Below are positions 1 through 7,062 of a stretch of 34,727 bases of DNA, piece by piece. The translations under genes were made by a program, and so were the position numbers. Within the stretch, counting starts at the first letter, position 1, and each line of letters opens with the position of its first letter. The DNA lies in contig DASSXJ010000222.1 of NCBI GenBank assembly GCA_035703895.1, forward strand, positions 1 through 34,727, given 5' to 3'. The notes under the pieces are model-generated. The model did not search any database and had not been told where the DNA came from. It saw only the letters and a list, made by a program, of their open reading frames with translations. This stretch comes from a bacterium (lineage in GTDB: Bacteria > Sysuimicrobiota > Sysuimicrobiia > Sysuimicrobiales > Segetimicrobiaceae).

Positions 1-373
1 GTTCCTCTTTCGTCTTGTTGCTTCCGTGGAGCATCAGCGCGTGTGCCGGCACGCCGGCGCGGAGCGCCGTGTGGATCTCCCCGGCCGAGACGACGTCCAC
101 GCCCATGCCTTCGTCGTAGGCCAGCCGGCAGGTCGCCATACAGCACAGGGCTTTGCTGGCAAAGATGGCCTGGGAATGAGGATACGCGTCCCGTAGCGCG
201 GTGACGTAGGCGCGGCAGTTGTTCCGTAGGCGCGCTTCGTCCATCACGTACACGGGTGTGCCGAACTCGCGGGCGAGGCGCCGGGCACCGACTCCGCCAA
301 CGACCCATTCGCCGTTCTGCTCCTCCCCGAGGAGCAGTTCTGTTGATTGCGCTGCCGCCAGCCTGCGCTCCAC
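1..373 (-). CDS. lysA: Diaminopimelate decarboxylase, N-terminal part (runs off the left edge)
   Basis: PLP enzyme converting meso-diaminopimelate to L-lysine, the last step of lysine synthesis. Only the first 124 codons are present. The translation has the family start FGTPVYVMDEARL, then FASKALCC, where the Lys is the expected Schiff-base residue, then MGVDVVSAGEIHTALRAGVP and LHGSNKTKEE, the start of the alanine-racemase-type barrel. The start is taken as GTG at 373 because a G-rich ribosome binding site (AGGGGGGT) lies 3-4 bases upstream; no ATG fits. A near-consensus promoter lies at 431-459, so lysA can be transcribed independently of the genes to its right. An insertion sequence sits just upstream of that promoter. 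Family call is firm; the rest of the gene is outside the window. Confidence 0.9.
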   Translation of the reverse strand, partial: MERRLAAAQSTELLLGEEQNGEWVVGGVGARRLAREFGTPVYVMDEARLRNNCRAYVTALRDAYPHSQAIFASKALCCMATCRLAYDEGMGVDVVSAGEIHTALRAGVPAHALMLHGSNKTKEE

Positions 374-430
374 TCGACCCCCCCTACACGACGGCGCCGG
401 CCCGGAACTCCCGGACTGGCGCCGCAACAG

Positions 431-459
431 AAGATAACATGGGCGGATTGAGGTGTCAA
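431..459 (-). promoter_or_regulatory. Sigma-70-type promoter of lysA
   Basis: On the minus strand a perfect -35 TTGACA (454-459) is followed after exactly 17 bases by -10 TATCTT (431-436), about 60 bases upstream of the lysA GTG. The -35 box abuts the left copy of an 11-base direct repeat flanking the IS, so the insertion left the promoter core intact. Transcription would start near 424. Confidence 0.65.
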
Positions 460-470
460 ATGGCCGAATC
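460..470. repeat. Left copy of an 11-bp direct repeat flanking the IS (candidate target-site duplication)
   Basis: ATGGCCGAATC occurs here and again, in the same orientation, at 1890-1900 on the far side of the IS. Identity stops at exactly 11 bases in both directions. Such a match within about 20 bases outside both IS ends is unlikely by chance. It is offset from the clear inverted repeats by 11 bases here and 18-19 on the right, so the exact element boundary is uncertain. Confidence 0.5.
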
Positions 471-481
471 GCGCCGTCTAA

Positions 482-530
482 AATCTTACCGTGAGGCCTA
501 TCGTCACGCCATCGAAAATCTTACCGGGCG
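482..530 (+). repeat. Left IS end: outer inverted repeat plus a second inner motif
   Basis: The outer repeat (482-510) begins AATCTTACC and ends ATCGTCACGCC. A second AATCTTACC begins at 517, exactly 35 bases after the first. The same pair with the same 35-base period occurs inverted at the right end. Paired motifs of this kind are plausible transposase binding sites. Confidence 0.7.
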
Positions 531-562
531 TTCTCCCCCAACCTATCGCCCCGGAGGCCCCG

Positions 563-1840
563 GTGACCCCTGCCGCTCGACGTGAGTATGTCCGTGCCGT
601 CCGCCCACGTTATACGCTGGTCCCACAGCGCGCGAAGCCCGCCATCCTGGATGAGTTCTGCGCCACGACGGGCTATCATCGCAAGTACGCGATCACCCTC
701 CTCAATGACCCGCAGCGGACGCGCCCCAAGCGGCACCGGCATCGGGCCCCCACCTATTCCGATGCCGTCATCACCGCCCTCGCGGCGATCTGGGAGGCGG
801 CGGGCTATCCGTGGTCGACGCGGCTGCAGGCGCTGCTGCCCCTCTGGCTGCCGTGGGCGCGCCGCCGCTTCGCCCTCCCCTCGGACGTGGCCCGCCGGTT
901 GCGGACGATCAGCCCCCGCACCATCGATCGCCGGCTCCAGGCGCGCAAGCGGCAGATCCGTCGCCGCTTGTATGGCCGCACCAAGCCCGGGACCCTGCTG
1001 AAGCATCACATCCCCATCCGCACCGAGCACTGGGACGTCACCACGCCCGGCTTCACCGAGGTGGACCTCGTCTCTCATTCCGGCAATTCGGCCGACGGCG
1101 ACTTCCTCCAGTCGCTCAATCTCACCGACATCCATACCGGCTGGGTCGAGTCGCACGCCGTGCTCGGCAAGACGCAACGCGCGGTCCGCGCCGCCCTGGT
1201 CGAGCTGCGCGCCGCGCTGCCGTTTCCCCTGCGCGGCCTGGATTCCGACAACGGCTCCGAGTTCATCAATACCTATCTCTTCCAATACTGTCGCGGGCAG
1301 GACATCCACTTCACCCGCGGGCGCCCGTACAAGAAAGACGACAATGCCCACGTCGAGCAGAAGAACTGGACGCATGTGCGCAAGCTGTTGGGCTGGGACC
1401 GCTATGACTCGCTCGAGGCGCAGGCCGCCCTCAACGATCTCTACCGCAAGGAACTGCGCTGGATGATGAACCTCTACCAGCCCTCCGTGAAACTCGTCCG
1501 CAAAACACGCGTGGGTGCGCGGCTCCGCCGCAAGTATGATCGCCCACAGACGCCCCTGGACCGGCTCCTGGCCTCCGGCGCCGGCGAGCCTGCCCAGCTC
1601 CGGGCCTGGCAACGGCTGCGCGCCCGCCTGGATCCCTTTGCCCTCGCCGCCACCATCGACCGCAAATTGACCCAGATCTATCGCCTCGCCAATCGCCGCC
1701 ACAGCCCTCGCCTCGAGCCCGCCGTCAACGGCGTTGGCAGCTCCCACCTCGTCCGCGCGCCCCGAAGCTGGAATCACGATTGGTTGTTCCGCACTCGGGC
1801 GTCCCGGCGCAGCGCCGCTGGGGCCCCGGTAAGAACTTAA
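563..1840 (+). CDS. DDE (rve-fold) IS transposase
   Basis: Transposase of the retroviral-integrase fold, 425 residues. An N-terminal DNA-binding helical region (TGYHRKYAITLLN, then basic RPKRHRHR) precedes the catalytic core. Visible catalytic residues are D168 (TEVDLVSHSG), D229 (LDSDNGSEF) and E265 (NAHVEQKNW), with exactly 35 residues between the last two, the classical D(35)E spacing. A longer reading from GTG at 491 starts inside the terminal repeat. GTG at 563 is preferred because GGAGG (553-557) lies 5 bases upstream. The stop TAA (1838-1840) runs into the inner right repeat, so the gene fills the element. No frameshift is visible. Confidence 0.88.
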   Translation: MTPAARREYVRAVRPRYTLVPQRAKPAILDEFCATTGYHRKYAITLLNDPQRTRPKRHRHRAPTYSDAVITALAAIWEAAGYPWSTRLQALLPLWLPWARRRFALPSDVARRLRTISPRTIDRRLQARKRQIRRRLYGRTKPGTLLKHHIPIRTEHWDVTTPGFTEVDLVSHSGNSADGDFLQSLNLTDIHTGWVESHAVLGKTQRAVRAALVELRAALPFPLRGLDSDNGSEFINTYLFQYCRGQDIHFTRGRPYKKDDNAHVEQKNWTHVRKLLGWDRYDSLEAQAALNDLYRKELRWMMNLYQPSVKLVRKTRVGARLRRKYDRPQTPLDRLLASGAGEPAQLRAWQRLRARLDPFALAATIDRKLTQIYRLANRRHSPRLEPAVNGVGSSHLVRAPRSWNHDWLFRTRASRRSAAGAPVRT

Positions 1841-1871
1841 ATGACGTGACGATACCCTCTCGGGTAAGATT
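1823..1871 (-). repeat. Right IS end: inner motif plus outer inverted repeat
   Basis: Read on the minus strand, the outer repeat (1843-1871) begins AATCTTACC and contains ATCGTCACG, matching the left end with mismatches in the middle. An inner TTCTTACCGGGG (about 1823-1836) lies 35 bases inside the outer motif, mirroring the left end. Confidence 0.7.
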
Positions 1872-1873
1872 CT

Positions 1874-2704
1874 TTAGTGGCTTGACAGGATGGCCGAATC
1901 CAGCCCAGCAGCTTTCCTGGCAATAAGGGTTTCCATTTGACCAATTTCACTTGCGGTGTCAGTAAATGAACTCCAGTAACTACCTATAAGCTTTCGGGTG
2001 CTGGATAGACAGTACAAATCAATCAGCGCATCCTGAATGGCCAGGGGGTTATTTCTGTCTAAGCTTAATTTGGCATGGGTAATGATCCTCGTCGGAAAGA
2101 TCTTCTTAATTTGGTCCTCAACTTGTGGTGAGTCAGTTGCGAGGAAGAATTTCACTTTGTTATCTTCATCGACTTCTCGTTGCATGCATTCAATGAAGCT
2201 CGACGTCGGGCTGTGTTCTATCGATTTGTCGTTATCTGTGCGTCGTATGTGCACCCCCACAACATTTTCAAAATTCCTGACATAGTGATCAATCTTTCTT
2301 TGCATAGGCGCGGCCACATGAAAGTCCGCAAAGTGCAATCTACCATAAGGAAGCCGGGAAAATGTCTCTACATAGATGAGTCCCTTTTGCTTCGCAAAGC
2401 GGCTCCGAAAAATGTCACCAAACCTCTCACCCACCTTCGCGCAATCAAGGAGCCGGCCTGATACAGAGAAGAGCTTTCTTATGCATCTTCTGCTGAACAT
2501 CTCGAAGTTCTTTTCAGCGGCGATCTGAATCAACATTTTAAAGCGTTTTGGAACAAGGAATAAATCCTCAAATCGACAGTTAAGATCCGGCCCCAGGGTC
2601 CATATCACACATATACCTCGACCCGTTTCTTTTGAGAACGCAATAGCAGAATCCAGCACACGCATTCTGTTGCAGAGCCCACCTGCAGGTTCAATGACTA
2701 GCAC
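1874..2704 (-). CDS. Fucosyltransferase-superfamily glycosyltransferase
   Basis: 276 residues. The pattern fits the GT-B O-/alpha-1,6-fucosyltransferase superfamily (NodZ, GT11, GT23, O-FucT types), which use GDP-fucose or a related GDP-sugar. Visible signs are an N-terminal GGLCNRM loop (residues 8-14), the hallmark H-x-R-R-x-D in GVHIRRTDND (H152-D157), LATDSP (188-193), and a C-terminal DALIDLYCLSS...SSFTDTA segment (225-251). The start is GTG at 2704 with no clear ribosome binding site. Base composition is visibly richer in A+T than the surrounding genes, suggesting transfer. Its last codons lie outside the IS inverted repeat but may be IS-derived: joining the two 11-bp repeats would end the protein at ...LDSAI. 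The upstream neighbour makes a GDP-hexose, which supports a GDP-sugar donor. The acceptor is unknown. Confidence 0.68.
   Translation of the reverse strand: MLVIEPAGGLCNRMRVLDSAIAFSKETGRGICVIWTLGPDLNCRFEDLFLVPKRFKMLIQIAAEKNFEMFSRRCIRKLFSVSGRLLDCAKVGERFGDIFRSRFAKQKGLIYVETFSRLPYGRLHFADFHVAAPMQRKIDHYVRNFENVVGVHIRRTDNDKSIEHSPTSSFIECMQREVDEDNKVKFFLATDSPQVEDQIKKIFPTRIITHAKLSLDRNNPLAIQDALIDLYCLSSTRKLIGSYWSSFTDTASEIGQMETLIARKAAGLDSAILSSH
1890..1900. repeat. Right copy of the 11-bp direct repeat flanking the IS
   Basis: ATGGCCGAATC, identical to 460-470. On the minus strand it falls in the last codons of the glycosyltransferase (LDSAI). Confidence 0.5.
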
Positions 2705-2825
2705 TGAGGGGACAACCGGTCGGTGATACAGTGCGGGGCCGCGGTCTCCACCTGCGCCCCCAGCAGAGGCTGGGATAACCTTGTTGCCCGCAGGTCATCG
2801 GCTACGCCACACGTGGGTGGGCCCT

Positions 2826-3860
2826 TCACTCATCTGCCGCGACGGTACTCACCGTAGATGCATTGATTCCGCGTCCCACTCCACGCACGCGAGGGATCCG
2901 GCCCATTTTGATAAGCGCCGACTCGATCCACAGGTATGTTGGGATCAGTCCTTCACGCAATAAGACCCGCGGCTCCCAAGCAAGCACTTGGCGGAGCCTA
3001 GTATTATCGCTGTTGCGCCCGCGAACCCCTTGTGGTTTCGAAAGGTCGTGTCGTTTTTTGACGTGCTTGCCGGCGATCTCTGAAATGAGGTCCACTAACT
3101 CGTTGATGGTGACCAGCTCGTCAGTGCCGAGGTTCAGCGGATAAGGATAGTCACAACGCATGATCCTCACGATGCCTTCGACGCAATCGTCAACGTACAT
3201 GAACGAACGGGTCTGCTCGCCATCGCCCCAGATCTCGATCTCCTCCCCGTCCGTCGCCACCGCGATTTTCCGGCAGATCGCCGCGGGGGCCTTTTCCTTG
3301 CCGCCTTCGTATGTACCCATGGGGCCGTACACGTTGTGAAAACGCACGATTCGGGTCTCAAGACCGTGATCCTCACGATAATATCCACAGAGTTTTTCCA
3401 TGAAGAGCTTCTCCCACCCGTAGCCCTCTTCTGGGTCCGCCGGGTATGCGTGTTCCTCCTTCAGCGGGGTGACATCCGGACTTTCTTGCAGATACTTAGG
3501 ATAAACGCACGCTGAAGACGAGAACAGAAACCGTTTCACGCCATTGAGACGCGACGCCTCAAGCATGTTCATGTTCATCATGGCGTTATTGCGCGCGATC
3601 TCGGCGTGGAACGCCGTGATGTACCCGATGCCGCCCATGTCGGCGCCCAGATGGTACACTTCATCTATCCCGCGCGTCGCAATAAGGGCGTGGTCAAAAC
3701 GGCGCAGATCCAGCGGCTCGAATTCCCAAGGGGTGCTCGGTTCGAACTCTGGATGCTTGACATCAACGCCGCGCACAGTGAGTCCGTTCCGCATCAGGGA
3801 CTGAGCAAGATGGTATCCGATAAACCCACCGGCGCCAGTTACGAGAACCCTCATCGCCAC
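2826..3860 (-). CDS. GDP-mannose 3,5-epimerase-like NAD-dependent sugar epimerase
   Basis: 344-residue extended short-chain dehydrogenase. The closest recognised family is GDP-mannose 3,5-epimerase (GDP-D-mannose to GDP-L-galactose/L-gulose). Visible: NAD-binding GAGGFIG (9-15), ADMGGIGYI, SSSACVYP with C118, the Y147-xxx-K151 pair in YGWEK, RFHNVYGP, GGKEKAPAA with K190, DGEQTRSFMYVDD and GVRGRNSDN. C118, Y147 and K190 have the same relative spacing as the catalytic Cys, Tyr and Lys of the plant enzyme as I recall it. The start is GTG at 3860 (GGGGGA 6 bases upstream); ATG at 3854 is an alternative. A promoter candidate lies at 3891-3919. The glycosyltransferase is 121 bases downstream on the same strand, consistent with donor synthesis followed by transfer. 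Substrate is by homology only. Confidence 0.82.
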   Translation of the reverse strand: MAMRVLVTGAGGFIGYHLAQSLMRNGLTVRGVDVKHPEFEPSTPWEFEPLDLRRFDHALIATRGIDEVYHLGADMGGIGYITAFHAEIARNNAMMNMNMLEASRLNGVKRFLFSSSACVYPKYLQESPDVTPLKEEHAYPADPEEGYGWEKLFMEKLCGYYREDHGLETRIVRFHNVYGPMGTYEGGKEKAPAAICRKIAVATDGEEIEIWGDGEQTRSFMYVDDCVEGIVRIMRCDYPYPLNLGTDELVTINELVDLISEIAGKHVKKRHDLSKPQGVRGRNSDNTRLRQVLAWEPRVLLREGLIPTYLWIESALIKMGRIPRVRGVGRGINASTVSTVAADE

Positions 3861-3890
3861 GGTTCATCCCCCGAACACATATTCACCGTA

Positions 3891-3919
3891 ATTATGTTGA
3901 AAGCCCGGCCCCCTTTCCA
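3891..3919 (-). promoter_or_regulatory. Candidate promoter of the sugar epimerase gene
   Basis: Minus strand: TGGAAA (3914-3919, 4 of 6 matches to -35), a 17-base spacer, then CATAAT (3891-3896, 5 of 6 to -10). It lies about 30 bases upstream of the epimerase start, in the 231-bp divergent gap 3861-4091 shared with the thiolase. The rest of this gap holds an imperfect stem (3995-4021) and an AAGGAGG (4025-4031) with no clear gene behind it. Confidence 0.4.
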
Positions 3920-4091
3920 GTGCATATGATGATGTTCTCGCGCCTATTTTCGACTCCTCCGAAGTTCCTTCCCTCATGCGTACGGACGAGGGTGTCGGCT
4001 CTTCGTTTGAAGGAGAACCGAGCCAAGGAGGTTTTGCGGTACCCGCAGGGGTAGTGTCGCGCCATGGGAATCGTTCGCCTGGAGGGGTCTC

Positions 4092-5270
4092 ATGCGAGAT
4101 GTCATGATTCTCAGCGCCGTACGCACGCCGATCGGGCGGTTTATGGGCGGCTTGGCCCCGGTGTCAGCTCCGCGGTTAGGGAGTGTCGCCATCGCCGCCG
4201 CGCTGCGTCGGGCCGGGGTCGCCCCCGATCGCGTCGACGAAGTATACATGGGCACCATCCTCGCGGCGGGGCTCGGCCAGGCGCCCGCCAGGCAGGCGGC
4301 ACTCTATGCCGGATTGCCGAACACGGTCCCCGCCACTACCCTCAACAAAATGTGCGGGTCGGGGCTCAAGGCCGCTATGCTCGGCGCCCAGGCCGTCATC
4401 GCCGGCGATGCCGACGTCATCGTGGCGGGCGGAATGGAGAACATGAGCGCATCTCCGTATCTACTCGACCGGGCTCGGGCGGGGTACCGGTTGGGGCACG
4501 GGTCGCTTGTGGACTCGATGATCAAGGACGGCCTGTGGGACGTCTACAACGACATGCACATGGGGAGCTGCTGTGAGCTCCTGGTCCGTGAGCACCGGAT
4601 CTCGCGAGAGGAGCAGGACGCGTTCGCGCGCCGCTCCTACACGCGTGCGCTTGCGGCGATCGAGTCCGGACACTTCCGGCGTGAGGTCGTGCCCGTCAAC
4701 GTAGGTGGCGACCGGGGCGCCCCGCAAATGGTGGTCGAAGACGAGGAGCCCCGCCGGTTCGACCCCGCGAAACTCGCGACGCTGCGTCCCGTCTTCGAGG
4801 ACGGCGGGACGGTGACGGTCGCAAACGCGTCCTCGATCAGCGACGGCGCCGCTGCGGTCGTGCTCGCGGCCGGTGATGTGGCCGCGCGGATCGGGGCGCG
4901 CCATCTGGCCCGGATCGTCGGTCAGGCGGTCTCCGCGACGGCTCCGGAATGGTTTACCATCGCGCCGGCCGCCGCCATCACGCGGTTGCTCGACAAGGTG
5001 GGGTGGACGCGCGACTCCGTGGACCTCTACGAGATCAACGAGGCGTATGCTGCCGTGGTGATCGCGGTGGCGCGTCAGCTCGGGCTCAACATGGACCGCG
5101 TCAACGTCCATGGAGGGGCGGTCGCGCTCGGCCATCCCCTTGGCGCCAGCGGCGCGCGAATCCTCACGACGCTGCTCTATGCGATGGAAGAGCGTGACGC
5201 CCGCCGGGGGATCGCGGCGGTCTGCCTCGGCGGCGGTGAGGCGGTCAGCTTGGCCGTCGAGCGCATGTAA
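4092..5270 (+). CDS. Acetyl-CoA C-acetyltransferase (thiolase)
   Basis: 392 residues, full length for a biosynthetic/degradative thiolase condensing or cleaving acetoacetyl-CoA (EC 2.3.1.9 type). The three catalytic residues are visible: C88 in NKMCGSGLKA, H348 in GHPLGASG and C378 in CLGGGEAV, at essentially the positions of the Zoogloea enzyme. The N-terminus DVMILSAVRTPIGRF is typical. The start is ATG 4092 with GGAGGGG about 5 bases upstream; a possible ATG at 4104 lacks such a site. It is the only plus-strand metabolic gene here and is transcribed away from the epimerase. Together with hbd, the acyl-CoA dehydrogenase and the mutase elsewhere in the window it fits short-chain acyl-CoA metabolism. 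Chain-length preference cannot be told. Confidence 0.9.
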   Translation: MRDVMILSAVRTPIGRFMGGLAPVSAPRLGSVAIAAALRRAGVAPDRVDEVYMGTILAAGLGQAPARQAALYAGLPNTVPATTLNKMCGSGLKAAMLGAQAVIAGDADVIVAGGMENMSASPYLLDRARAGYRLGHGSLVDSMIKDGLWDVYNDMHMGSCCELLVREHRISREEQDAFARRSYTRALAAIESGHFRREVVPVNVGGDRGAPQMVVEDEEPRRFDPAKLATLRPVFEDGGTVTVANASSISDGAAAVVLAAGDVAARIGARHLARIVGQAVSATAPEWFTIAPAAAITRLLDKVGWTRDSVDLYEINEAYAAVVIAVARQLGLNMDRVNVHGGAVALGHPLGASGARILTTLLYAMEERDARRGIAAVCLGGGEAVSLAVERM

Positions 5271-5335
5271 GGGCGAATCTACGAACGCCAGCCTCCGTCA
5301 GTCCAGGCGCCGCCGGACTACCGAGCACCCCGTGT

Positions 5336-6340
5336 CTACACCCTTGCTGCGGTCGCCTCCGATTGCTTCGCCTCGTCCGCCGATACGGGCGGGGTGCCAT
5401 ACATGAAGAACTCTGCAGGGAGCGCACCGCCATGCCAGATAATGCCCTTGTCCAAATCCTTCTCCCGCCACGTGATTGGCTTCCAGGCAGGGTCGAAGAT
5501 CAAGTAACCCGCATCGCCGAACAGTTCCACCCGGTTACCGCCGGGCTCAAGGACGTACATGAACGCGGCCTGGCTGATCCCGTGTTTGCCCGGACCGGCC
5601 TCGATCGTAATGCCGCACTCGTTGAAGACGTCCGCAATATCTGCGAGATGTTGAGGATACCCATACCAGTAGCAAATGTGGTGAAGCCTGCCGTGAGCCC
5701 CATGACCGTCTCGCATGAACGCGATTTCGTGAACCAGCGGGCTGACACTGAGCCAGGACCCAGCTTCCACCCCATTGTTGAGAATGATGTGCTCTCGCAG
5801 CCGGAATCCCAGCCGGTCCACCATGAACTCCTTGTTGGGCGTCACGTCTGAGGCGAGCAGATTGACGTGATCGATCCGACGGACCGGTACCCCCCGCAGC
5901 GGCCGCCTTTGCGGCCGGTTGAGCAGCCGGGTTTTTTGGGCCTCGGGAGCGAGGTAATAGTCGACATCCCAGAGGACCTCCATGAGATGGCCATCGGGCG
6001 TCGTGAACCGGTACGCGCGTCCATGTCCCCGGTCCCCGTCGGTCCAGCCTTGACCTTGGCCCCCTCTCTCGAGCGCCTCTGCTACTCGGTCAAGTGCCTG
6101 GGGGGAGGTGGCGCGCCAGGCGACGTGGCCAAGGCCGGGCTTCTGCCCCCATGTCACCTTGAGGCTATGGTGGTAAAAATCCTCGTAGGCCCGAAGGTAG
6201 ACCGACTCGCCGTTCCGCTCCGTCTCCTCCAGTCCCAAAAGTTCCTTGAAAAACCACAGCGTCTCCTCGACCTTCGGTGTGAAGATTTCCACATGCGCAA
6301 GCTGCGCGAGATCAAACTTCGGTTCCCTCACTTCAGCCAT
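5336..6340 (-). CDS. Catechol 2,3-dioxygenase-like extradiol dioxygenase (two VOC domains)
   Basis: 334 residues, the length of two-domain type I extradiol dioxygenases, which open catecholic rings next to the diol using Fe(II). Each half is a VOC module: the N-terminal domain starts [18 protein letters not shown], the C-terminal domain [16 protein letters not shown]. Expected metal ligands are present: H158 (DHVNLL), H220 or H221 ([11 protein letters not shown]) and E272 ([11 protein letters not shown]). H243-equivalent region [11 protein letters not shown] also fits. The start is ATG 6340: upstream AAGGCGGGGTGATC matches almost the whole anti-Shine-Dalgarno complement, whereas GTG 6346 falls inside it. 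It converges on the thiolase gene and has no other aromatic-pathway gene beside it, so the true substrate (catechol, homoprotocatechuate or another) is open. Confidence 0.8.
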   Translation of the reverse strand: MAEVREPKFDLAQLAHVEIFTPKVEETLWFFKELLGLEETERNGESVYLRAYEDFYHHSLKVTWGQKPGLGHVAWRATSPQALDRVAEALERGGQGQGWTDGDRGHGRAYRFTTPDGHLMEVLWDVDYYLAPEAQKTRLLNRPQRRPLRGVPVRRIDHVNLLASDVTPNKEFMVDRLGFRLREHIILNNGVEAGSWLSVSPLVHEIAFMRDGHGAHGRLHHICYWYGYPQHLADIADVFNECGITIEAGPGKHGISQAAFMYVLEPGGNRVELFGDAGYLIFDPAWKPITWREKDLDKGIIWHGGALPAEFFMYGTPPVSADEAKQSEATAARV

Positions 6341-6501
6341 GATCACCCCGCCTTTGCCTTCTCACGCAAAATTGGCCGCGCGGTTTGATACTCACCGAAC
6401 ACGCAGTTCACGGTGTCATTATCATTCCCCTCTTTGCCTTCGCGATTCGGTGGGATGAAAGCATAGCAACCTCGAAGTATCCACGCATCATATCGCTAAG
6501 G

Positions 6502-6522
6502 ACGCCCTTCCCGAGAGGGCGT
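6502..6522 (-). terminator. Hairpin in the 244-bp gap after the VOC gene, possible terminator
   Basis: ACGCCCT (6502-6508), loop TCCCGAG, AGGGCGT (6516-6522): a perfect 7-bp GC-rich stem. It lies 60-80 bases past the stop of the minus-strand VOC gene. The minus-strand tail is CCTTAGCG, a poor U-tract; the plus-strand tail TTTGATTT is better, but no plus-strand gene ends nearby. The rest of 6341-6584 shows no gene. Confidence 0.35.
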
Positions 6523-6584
6523 TTGATTTGGTTCACAAGCTCAACGTGCTCTTGCATCGAGCACGGAACGGGGGCCGCACCGGA

Positions 6585-6998
6585 TTAGAATTCTTTCCAC
6601 CAATCCTCCCGCAGGTGCTGCACCAGTTCAACCATGTTTCCGCCGGGGTCCTTGATGTAGACCTGCTTCATGAACCCCTCGCCCATGGTGCCGACCATGA
6701 ATTCGATGCCCATCTCGGTCAGCCGCCGCTTCCAGGCTTCGATGTCGTCCACTTCGAAAGCCAGATGACTGTCCCAGACGGTGATGCGCTGTCCCGCGCC
6801 GCCTAACGACCAGTGCCCCTCTTCCCACTGGGCCAGGTGGAAGCGAGTGTCGCCCAGCTTGAACCAAGCCCCCTTGCGGGCCGGATCGATCAGCTTGCGA
6901 GGGATCTCTTCCATGCCCAGCACGTCCGTGTAGAACTTGCGGGATGCCTCTAGGTCGCGGCAGAGATACATGGCGTGTTGCAGTCGCTTCAGCTTCAT
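6585..6998 (-). CDS. VOC/glyoxalase-family protein
   Basis: 137 residues, a single vicinal-oxygen-chelate domain with two beta-alpha-beta-beta-beta modules. It starts LKRLQHAMYLCRDLEASRKFY (module 1) and has ITVWDSHLAFEVDDIEAWKRRL (module 2) with YIKDPGGNMVELVQH near the end. Candidate metal ligands are H8, the His in FHLAQ, the His in DSHLAF and the Glu in MVELVQ. The start is ATG 6998, with GGAGACGAGGGG directly upstream; longer readings would run into trmI. It is the last gene of the ttuB-ttuA-trmI run, 64 bases after trmI. It does not have the usual N-terminal HIGIAV of methylmalonyl-CoA epimerase, so despite the nearby mutase subunit I do not call it that. The reaction is unknown. Confidence 0.72.
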   Translation of the reverse strand: MKLKRLQHAMYLCRDLEASRKFYTDVLGMEEIPRKLIDPARKGAWFKLGDTRFHLAQWEEGHWSLGGAGQRITVWDSHLAFEVDDIEAWKRRLTEMGIEFMVGTMGEGFMKQVYIKDPGGNMVELVQHLREDWWKEF

Positions 6999-7062
6999 CC
7001 CCTCGTCTCCTCCGTTGCCGAGGGCTGGCCCGCCGCCCCTCAGGTAAGGTAACGCACTCGGG

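Larger units (their letters stand above)
471..1889 (+). mobile_element. Insertion sequence with DDE transposase, about 1.4 kb
   Basis: One transposase gene is bounded by inverted repeats. The outer repeats are 482-510 and 1843-1871; both read AATCTTACC...ATCGTCACG inward. Each end also carries a second TCTTACC motif exactly 35 bases further in. Boundaries given here are the maximum supported by the 11-bp direct repeats at 460-470 and 1890-1900; the minimum element is about 482-1871. It sits between lysA and a glycosyltransferase gene. The transposase is intact, so the element may still be active. The IS family cannot be fixed by eye; an IS481/IS1202/ISNCY-like rve transposase is the closest type I recognise. 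Confidence 0.8.

Noticed and set aside
491-562. GTG at 491 as the transposase start
   Set aside because: It lies inside the terminal inverted repeat and has no ribosome binding site; GTG 563 has GGAGG at the right spacing.
1882-1887. TTGACA on the plus strand as a promoter reading out of the IS
   Set aside because: No matching -10 box is visible at 16-18 bases, and it would direct transcription antisense into the glycosyltransferase gene.
5271-5335. Terminator between the convergent thiolase and dioxygenase genes
   Set aside because: Only a weak GTCC/GGAC pairing is seen and there is no T-run on either strand.
6585-6998. VOC protein as methylmalonyl-CoA epimerase
   Set aside because: Tempting because a mutase subunit is nearby, but the N-terminal HIGIAV-type motif and the rest of the epimerase pattern are absent.
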